Shown one piece after another: positions 7,205 through 11,350 of a DNA stretch of 11,350 bases. The notes under the pieces were generated by a model. It was not told the origin of the DNA. It saw only the letters and a list, made by a program, of their open reading frames with translations, and did no database searches. The translations under genes and the position numbers were made by a program. Origin of the DNA: Rickettsiaceae bacterium (GTDB lineage Bacteria; Pseudomonadota; Alphaproteobacteria; Rickettsiales; Rickettsiaceae); the NCBI GenBank assembly GCA_028372485.1, contig JAOMYS010000025.1, positions 1-11,350 on the forward strand, in the 5' to 3' direction. How positions within the stretch are numbered: the first letter of the stretch is position 1; the number at the start of each line of letters is the position of its first letter.

Positions 7205-8401
7205 ATGAGCCATTTAACATTTTCATCTAAACATTATTTAGAAATAATCAAGCATTTAAGAGATTATGGAGGGGAAGCTCGTATTATAGGAGGTGCAGTT
7301 AGGGATGCGATCCTGGGTATTTCTGGGGCGGATATTGATATTGCAACCGACCTACTGCCTGATGATGTCACGACTGCATTAAATAATCATAATATCAAAG
7401 TCATACCAACTGGCATAAAATTTGGAACAGTTACTGCTTTTATAAAAGGTGAGTCATTTGAAATTACTACCTTGCGTCGTGATATTTCATGCGATGGAAG
7501 ACGTGCCAACGTTGAGTATACAAATGATTTCGAAGAAGATGCAGAGCGTAGAGACTTCACGATTAATTCTATAAGTTACTGCCCCTTTGAGGATAAAATT
7601 TATGATTATTTCGGAGGTATTCAAGATATCAAGCAGGGCAAGGTAGTGTTTATAGGTGATGCGCATGCTAGAATCCGAGAAGATTATCTTCGTATACTTA
7701 GATTTTTCAGATTCTCATGCCGTTACGCAAAAAATGTAGATAAGGATGCACTTAATGCATGTATAGATAATAAAAGTCATCTACCATCTTTATCAAGAGA
7801 GCGCATAAAGTCAGAAGTAGATTTGCTTATATTACTTCCAAATAGTAGCAAGATTTTATTACTTATGTATGAATCTGGTATTTTAAGTGAGTTATTTCCT
7901 AAGTGGCAGTATGACGAAAAGAGTCATAGTAATGCACTGAAATTTGCAAAATCTTTTAGTGTAAATTTAAACAAAATAACTATTTATACTATGATGTGTA
8001 TGCATCTTGACTATGTTTCGTACCCCCAATTACTTGGCTTTAAATTCTCTAGATCAGAAGCAAATGAAATAATTAAAATGTTGAAATTTAAGGATATCAA
8101 GAATCTAACAAAATTAGAATTAGAGCTGAAGAAAATTTGGATTGAAGATAAATCTTATGAGCAGTATTTTGTTTTTTCTTCTCTGATAGCTGATGATGTG
8201 TCATTTATTCTGAATCTTTATCAAAAACTAAAAAACATAGATAAGCCAGTTTTCCCAGTCACAGGTAGAGACATAATGAGTCTTGGATATTATGGAAAAG
8301 AAGTAGGCAAATATCTTGATCTGATGAAGCAAAAATGGATAATGAGTGATTTTGTCTTGGATAAGTCATCATTAATCAAGTTAGCAAAAGATCACCATTA
8401 A
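7205..8401 (+). CDS. cca: CCA tRNA nucleotidyltransferase (class II)
   Basis: This enzyme adds or repairs the 3'-terminal CCA of tRNAs from CTP and ATP without a nucleic acid template. The protein has 398 aa from the ATG at 7205; a TTG directly before it (7202) is in frame but needless. Motifs in order: RIIGGAVRDAILG (26-38); the catalytic metal-binding pair D43-x-D45 in GADIDIATD; VIPTGIKFGTVTAF (66-79); EITTLRRD (86-93) followed by DGRRANVEY; ERRDFTINSI (114-123); YDYFGGIQDI; and RIREDYLRILRFFRF (156-170), the hallmark neck region that tells bacterial CCA/poly(A) enzymes. The full tRNA-contacting C-terminal part is present. Overall pattern is that of alphaproteobacterial CCA-adding enzymes, not poly(A) polymerase I, but in some bacteria CC- and A-adding activities are split, which sequence alone here cannot exclude. 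The next gene follows after 11 bases. Confidence 0.93.
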   Translation: MSHLTFSSKHYLEIIKHLRDYGGEARIIGGAVRDAILGISGADIDIATDLLPDDVTTALNNHNIKVIPTGIKFGTVTAFIKGESFEITTLRRDISCDGRRANVEYTNDFEEDAERRDFTINSISYCPFEDKIYDYFGGIQDIKQGKVVFIGDAHARIREDYLRILRFFRFSCRYAKNVDKDALNACIDNKSHLPSLSRERIKSEVDLLILLPNSSKILLLMYESGILSELFPKWQYDEKSHSNALKFAKSFSVNLNKITIYTMMCMHLDYVSYPQLLGFKFSRSEANEIIKMLKFKDIKNLTKLELELKKIWIEDKSYEQYFVFSSLIADDVSFILNLYQKLKNIDKPVFPVTGRDIMSLGYYGKEVGKYLDLMKQKWIMSDFVLDKSSLIKLAKDHH

Positions 8402-8412
8402 AAGATTTTGTT

Positions 8413-9249
8413 ATGAAGAGTAAGATAATATTTTTATTTCTAGTGATTAGCGCAAATTTTTCATCTTTTGCGTCCAAGCCTAAGATAGTTGCTAGTATAA
8501 CTCCTATTGCAAGTATTGTGTCTATGCTTGTAAAAGATATTGCAGATATAGAAACGATAGATGTATCTAGTGGTTGCCCTCATCACTACCAGATGCGCCC
8601 TAGTGATAAAGCAAAAATCAATAATGCAAATATATTTATTTACCTTGATGAAGGGTTCGATGGGTTCGCTGCAAAATTAACATCAAATTTTCATGGAAGG
8701 GTAATCAAGATTAGCGATTTGAAAACAGTAAATTTCCTAGGGAGGAATGGAAAAATAAATTGGCATTTTTGGTTGGATTTGAAAAATGTATTAAATCTAC
8801 AAGAAGAAATATCTGATATTCTTCTTACTGAATTTCCTAATTCAAAAGATGTGATATTAGCAAATAAAACTAAGTCACAAAAACAAATTTATGATTTAAT
8901 TAAGATTAAGCAAGAGGCCCTTGGTAATATTAATAACTTAGTTGTGCTTACTGATAGTCTAGAGCATTTCTTACTTGATATAAATAATGGTTATAACATC
9001 AAAGATGTTTATCAAAAACAAAATGCAAGTTTAAAAAATATAAGCAAACTAGAGTCTGAGCTGAAGTTGAGTAGTACAAGATGTATAGTTATTGATTCGA
9101 GTCAAAATATTGAGCTATACGAAAAATTCAATAAAAAGATTGTTCAAATTGATTCTGAAAATTGGCTACCTGATAAGGGGAATAAAAACTACGCAGAATT
9201 ATTCTATAATAAATATCTGAAAATGATATTGCAGTTGAGAGAATGCTGA
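8413..9249 (+). CDS. znuA: periplasmic metal-binding protein of the ZnuA type (cluster 9 family)
   Basis: Substrate-binding proteins of this family capture Zn(II) or Mn(II) in the periplasm and hand it to an ABC importer. The protein has 278 aa, slightly short, with a signal peptide at residues 1-20 (cleavage after SFA). It matches at KIVASITPIASIVSMLVKDI (24-43), at CPHHYQMRPSDKAKINNANIFIYL (55-78; H57 is the first metal ligand) and at WHFWLD (117-122; H118 is the second ligand). Where the family normally has a third ligand (HDAY.YF), this protein reads VLTDSLEHF (178-186), so threonine 180 replaces histidine, although H185 is close by. The carboxylate position is probably D247 (QIDSENWL). 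The histidine-rich loop of enterobacterial ZnuA is missing. No ABC permease or ATPase lies nearby. It is probably transcribed with cca. Metal identity cannot be read from the sequence. Confidence 0.8.
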   Translation: MKSKIIFLFLVISANFSSFASKPKIVASITPIASIVSMLVKDIADIETIDVSSGCPHHYQMRPSDKAKINNANIFIYLDEGFDGFAAKLTSNFHGRVIKISDLKTVNFLGRNGKINWHFWLDLKNVLNLQEEISDILLTEFPNSKDVILANKTKSQKQIYDLIKIKQEALGNINNLVVLTDSLEHFLLDINNGYNIKDVYQKQNASLKNISKLESELKLSSTRCIVIDSSQNIELYEKFNKKIVQIDSENWLPDKGNKNYAELFYNKYLKMILQLREC

Positions 9250-9312
9250 TAAGTATTGATAATACGAAATTTCTCCTAACACAAACGGAGTTAATATCCA
9301 GGATTTTTATAG

Positions 9313-9355
9313 ATCTCGTATAATTCTCGTACTCACGTACTCAAACTTACGAGAT
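9313..9355. repeat. inverted repeat with internal CTCGTA direct repeats
   Basis: ATCTCGTA (9313-9320) pairs with TACGAGAT (9348-9355), an 8-base perfect stem. TCTCGTA also occurs again at 9325-9331, and GTAC-TCAC-GTAC (9329-9340) forms a small internal dyad. The structure may act on the end of the znuA-like transcript or be a decayed repeat element; no T run follows. Confidence 0.45.
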
Positions 9356-9370
9356 GACAGGCTGGAGTGG

Positions 9371-9441
9371 TGCCATTCCGTAGAGCGACTTTTCTCTCCG
9401 CTGTCATTCCGTAAGCGACCGCTAAGGGAGCTATACGGAAT
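9371..9441. repeat. CATTCCG-type dispersed repeat, copy 1 (left of tlc)
   Basis: The unit TGYCATTCCGTA-(G)-AGCGAC occurs twice in tandem, beginning at 9371 and 9402 (31 bases apart). The second unit forms an inverted repeat: ATTCCGTA (9406-9413) with TACGGAAT (9434-9441), and the stem extends inward by AGC/GCT across one bulged base. Bases 9371-9420 align without gaps to 11174-11223 on the other side of tlc, 34 of 50 bases identical. Repeats of this CATTCCG..CGGAAT style are widespread in Rickettsiales and other bacteria and are thought to be small non-autonomous palindromic elements; that identity is inferred from style only. Confidence 0.7.
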
Positions 9442-9490
9442 CTCCTTCTAGATATAAATTCTATCTCTATTTAACAATGCCACTTCTTGC

Positions 9491-9519
9491 TTGACCGTTT
9501 TAGGTAGAAATGTTACAAT
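9491..9519 (+). promoter_or_regulatory. sigma70-type promoter for tlc
   Basis: TTGACC (9491-9496, five of six) is followed by a 17-base spacer and TACAAT (9514-9519, five of six). This is the best two-box match I found in the window. A start near 9526 gives a leader of about 130 bases before the tlc ATG at 9656. The -10 box and start point lie within a dyad, so the promoter may be controlled. Confidence 0.65.
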
Positions 9520-9534
9520 GTGTGCCACATTTGT
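9515..9534. promoter_or_regulatory. dyad overlapping the tlc -10 box and start point (candidate operator)
   Basis: AATGTG (9517-9522), TGC, CACATT (9526-9531) is a perfect 6-base dyad. Allowing one bulged base it extends to ACAATGTG / CACATTTGT, covering 9515-9534. It begins inside the -10 box and covers the predicted start, the usual place for a repressor site. No T run follows, so it is not a terminator. No regulator gene is visible nearby. Confidence 0.4.
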
Positions 9535-9620
9535 GCGCATCGTTACTATCAGTTTTCATATGATATATAACGACTAGAAATTACTTAGAATCACCTGCGT
9601 TTATTGCTGTAGCTTTTAAG

Positions 9621-9630
9621 TTTTTTTTTT
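9621..9630 (+). repeat. run of ten T in the tlc leader
   Basis: Ten consecutive T lie 25 bases before the tlc ATG, inside the predicted leader. There is no stable stem directly before them, so a terminator is doubtful. Such a run can vary in length by slippage and so could affect the leader, but that is conjecture. Confidence 0.5.
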
Positions 9631-9655
9631 GTCAATTAAGTTATGTATTATAGGC

Positions 9656-11158
9656 ATGTCAACTAGCTCAGATTCACAGCAATTCAAAAGCACATTCCGC
9701 AATATCTTTTGGCCTATTCATAATTCTGAATTAGCTAAATTTATCCCTATATCTGCATTGATGTTCTGCATTCTTTTTAATCAGAATGTGCTGCGCATAC
9801 TTAAGGACAGTATCCTAATATCAGAGATTAGCGCAGAAATTACAAGCTTTGCCAAAGTGTATTATGTTACTCCGATGGCAGCAATCTTTGTGGTGATCTA
9901 CGCAAAGCTCGTAAACCATTTACCATTTCATAAAATATTTTACTATCTATCTGCTGTATTTACGGCATTTTTTGTTCTATTTGCCTTTATTATCTATCCT
10001 AATGTAGATTCATTTCATATGGATAGAGAGAATCTCTCATATCTAATGGCACATTATCCGCATTTTAAATGGTATATATCAACTGTTGCTAATTGGAGTT
10101 ATACGTTATTTTATACTTTTTCTGAGTTATGGCCGAACATATTCTATGTACTATTGTTTTGGCAAATTGCTAATGAGATAACCACAACAAATGAGGCAAA
10201 ACGTTTTTATACTTTATTTTCTTTATTTGGAAATTCATCGCTTGTACTTGTTGGCTTTATAATGATGAATATATCATCAGATGATACAATCTTGCGTAAA
10301 TTATTCACGATATCAGATAGTAAAATAATATTAACGCAAAGCTCTATTGCTATGGTGGCTATTTCCTCTGCTATATCATGTATTCTTGCCAGATATATCG
10401 CAAAAAATATAATGAATGACTCCTCTTTATGCAAAAGATATAAAGAGGAGAAATCTACTCGCCCTAAGATGAGCTTAGCGGAAAGTTTCAAATATGTTGC
10501 AAGGTCAAAATATTTATGGTTAATGCTTATCTGTTCTGCTTCCTTTGGCTTAACTATGAACTTGATTGAAGCTGTATGGAAGGCAAAAATCAAAGAATTA
10601 TACCCCACTGTTAACTCATATGCCGCTTTTAGCGGTATGTATATACTCTGGACAGGAGTTGCTAGTATGATTATGACCATCATTGGCAATAATGTAATGC
10701 GAAAAAGTAGTTGGTTTGTAGCAGCTGTTATCTCGCCTATAATTATCCTTTCTACCGGAGCTTTGTTCTTTTTTCTTGTTGTGTTTGATCAGAGCATTTT
10801 GAGCTTCTTTGACGGGATGATTTTAATGTCTCCACTTGCACTTGCAGTACTTGTTGGTGCAATTCAGAATGTTTTATCCAAAGGGGCAAAATATTCCATA
10901 TGGGATACCTCACGGGAGATGCTCTATATACCGCTTGACAGGGAGCTTAGAACAAAAGGAAAAGCAGCTGTTGATATTGTAAGCCCGAAAATTGGGAAGG
11001 CTGCAAGTGGTTTGATCCAGTCTATGGTTTTTACAGTTATTCCGATGGCGACTTATCAGTCCATTGCACCAGCATTGATGATTATATTTATAGGAGTATG
11101 CGTGCTTTGGATATATGCAGTGCGGAAAATTTATTTTGAATATCAGAAGCTTCTTTAG
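9656..11158 (+). CDS. tlc: ATP/ADP translocase family (NTT/Tlc) nucleotide transporter
   Basis: Members of this family sit in the inner membrane of intracellular bacteria and exchange host ATP for ADP, or import other nucleotides. From the ATG at 9656 the protein has 500 aa, matching the family. An in-frame TTG at 9629 would add nine residues, but it abuts the T run and has no ribosome-binding site, and the usual N-terminus (MSTS..., then FRNIFWPIHNSELAKFIPI at 14-32) fits the ATG. About eleven to twelve hydrophobic segments are visible. Conserved charged positions shown important in plant and chlamydial NTTs are present: K50 in LRILKD, E157 in FSELW, E305 in MNLIEAVWKAKIKELYP, and the lysines of TKGKAAVD (433-440). 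AIQNVLSKGAKYSIWD (402-417) and MLYIPLDRELRTK are further signatures. Rickettsiales often carry several paralogues with different substrates; which one this is cannot be told. It stands alone with its own promoter. Confidence 0.95.
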   Translation: MSTSSDSQQFKSTFRNIFWPIHNSELAKFIPISALMFCILFNQNVLRILKDSILISEISAEITSFAKVYYVTPMAAIFVVIYAKLVNHLPFHKIFYYLSAVFTAFFVLFAFIIYPNVDSFHMDRENLSYLMAHYPHFKWYISTVANWSYTLFYTFSELWPNIFYVLLFWQIANEITTTNEAKRFYTLFSLFGNSSLVLVGFIMMNISSDDTILRKLFTISDSKIILTQSSIAMVAISSAISCILARYIAKNIMNDSSLCKRYKEEKSTRPKMSLAESFKYVARSKYLWLMLICSASFGLTMNLIEAVWKAKIKELYPTVNSYAAFSGMYILWTGVASMIMTIIGNNVMRKSSWFVAAVISPIIILSTGALFFFLVVFDQSILSFFDGMILMSPLALAVLVGAIQNVLSKGAKYSIWDTSREMLYIPLDRELRTKGKAAVDIVSPKIGKAASGLIQSMVFTVIPMATYQSIAPALMIIFIGVCVLWIYAVRKIYFEYQKLL

Positions 11159-11173
11159 CATGTTCGCCTCTAC

Positions 11174-11223
11174 TGTCGTTCCTTAGGAGGCTTCTTCTCT
11201 TCACTGCCATTCCGCACGTGACT
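11174..11223. repeat. CATTCCG-type dispersed repeat, copy 2 (right of tlc)
   Basis: These 50 bases align without gaps to 9371-9420, 34 identical, in the same orientation. They contain the same two units, beginning at 11174 (TGTCGTTCCTTAGGAGG) and 11205 (TGCCATTCCGCACGTGAC), again 31 bases apart. The part matching the palindrome's right arm in copy 1 (about 9421-9441) is missing; instead the sequence changes at 11224 to what looks like the end of an insertion sequence. Confidence 0.65.
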
Positions 11224-11350
11224 GGCGTTGTTGCATGGCTATTGCGTGAGAGGAGTAATGAAGTAGTGAGTAAAGACTAAGCAGCTATAATAAGGTTAAT
11301 AACTTTGCATAAAAAAAGTCTATTCTTGCTATTTTCTTCAGTTTCTGGTT
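11224..11350. mobile_element. probable end of an IS5-type insertion sequence, runs off the window
   Basis: From 11224 the sequence begins GGCGTTGTTGCATGGCT, which resembles the terminal inverted repeats of IS5-family elements (GG..TTGTTGCAT). An open frame on the minus strand ends with TAG at 11279-11277, about 50 bases inside this end, which is the usual layout of a transposase stop near the right terminus. The other end and the target duplication lie outside the window, so the call rests on the terminus alone. Confidence 0.4.
11277..11350 (-). CDS. possible C-terminal tail of a transposase, partial
   Basis: A leftward frame enters from the right edge and ends with TAG at 11279-11277 after 23 visible residues (tail NRLFLCKVINLIIAA). 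The hydrophobic last stretch resembles the end of IS5-type transposases. In another frame the same DNA reads NQKLKKIARI, like the motif that usually precedes this tail, hinting at a frameshift in between, perhaps at the run of seven A at 11311-11317. The fragment is too short for a firm call. Confidence 0.25.
   Translation of the reverse strand, partial: PETEENSKNRLFLCKVINLIIAA

Larger units (their letters stand above)
9250..9655 (+). other. non-coding stretch before tlc
   Basis: These 406 bases hold no credible gene on either strand. In order they contain a short hairpin GTATT-GAT-AATAC (9253-9265) just after the znuA-like gene, a CTCC/GGAG pair (9273-9276, 9287-9290), a longer inverted repeat (9313-9355), a CATTCCG-type repeat (9371-9441), a promoter (9491-9519) with an overlapping dyad (9515-9534), and a run of ten T (9621-9630). 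No hairpin is followed by a run of T that would make a clear terminator for the upstream genes. Confidence 0.6.

Noticed and set aside
9621..9630. Run of ten T as a rho-independent terminator for the upstream genes
   Set aside because: No GC-containing stem lies directly before it, and it sits downstream of the tlc promoter, where a terminator would block tlc.
9629..9655. TTG start extending the translocase by nine residues
   Set aside because: The codon overlaps the end of the T run with no ribosome-binding site, and the family N-terminus fits the ATG at 9656.
9250..9655. CRISPR array or tandem repeat system in the non-coding stretch
   Set aside because: The repeats are diverged, only two units at 31-base spacing occur, and there are no unique spacers or cas genes.
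10207..10689. Leftward 160-codon open frame inside tlc
   Set aside because: It is antisense to a conserved transporter; its hydrophobic character mirrors the membrane segments of tlc.

Overview
The window is AT-rich, bacterial and gene-dense. The gene set points to an obligately intracellular alphaproteobacterium of the order Rickettsiales that still carries flagellar genes, such as a Midichloriaceae-like lineage or one of the flagellated endosymbionts of protists. Three things support this: an NTT/Tlc-type nucleotide translocase (the ATP/ADP exchanger family of Rickettsiales, Chlamydiae and plastids), an alphaproteobacterial-type CCA-adding enzyme, and short degenerate CATTCCG repeats of a kind common in rickettsial genomes. 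The lineage is inferred from gene content and was not checked by search.

Left edge (1-610): the 5' part of an unrecognised leftward gene with its own sigma70-type promoter, then a leftward tRNA-Lys(TTT) whose 3' CCA is encoded in the DNA. A promoter with a perfect TTGACA reads leftward towards the tRNA. It sits in the same 125 bases that must hold the rightward promoter of the next operon.

Centre (611-7074): six tightly packed rightward genes, kdsB-flgI-flgJ(rod-binding)-flgN-like-flgK-flgL. Gaps are 4, 4, -17, 23 and 21 bases, which looks like one transcription unit. kdsB makes CMP-KDO for the lipopolysaccharide core. flgI is the flagellar P ring. The flgJ-like protein is the rod-capping or rod-binding factor. 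The flgN-like protein is the likely chaperone of the two hook-filament junction proteins encoded directly after it. FlgK is unusually long (915 aa) and both FlgK and FlgL have eroded N-terminal signature motifs.

Right-centre (7075-9249): cca (tRNA nucleotidyltransferase), followed after 11 bases by a periplasmic metal-binding protein of the ZnuA type. In the latter, one of the usual zinc-ligand histidines appears to be replaced.

Right edge (9250-11350): a 406-base non-coding stretch (9250-9655) with inverted repeats, a CATTCCG repeat copy and a good sigma70-type promoter overlapped by a dyad. It leads to tlc. Downstream of tlc is a second diverged copy of the same 50-base repeat, and directly after it a sequence that looks like the end of an IS5-type insertion sequence running out of the window.

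No wholly new system is evident. The most unusual points are the modified FlgK/FlgL pair, the kdsB-flagellar operon, the repeat pair around tlc with an apparent IS insertion at its edge, and the promoter/dyad in front of tlc.
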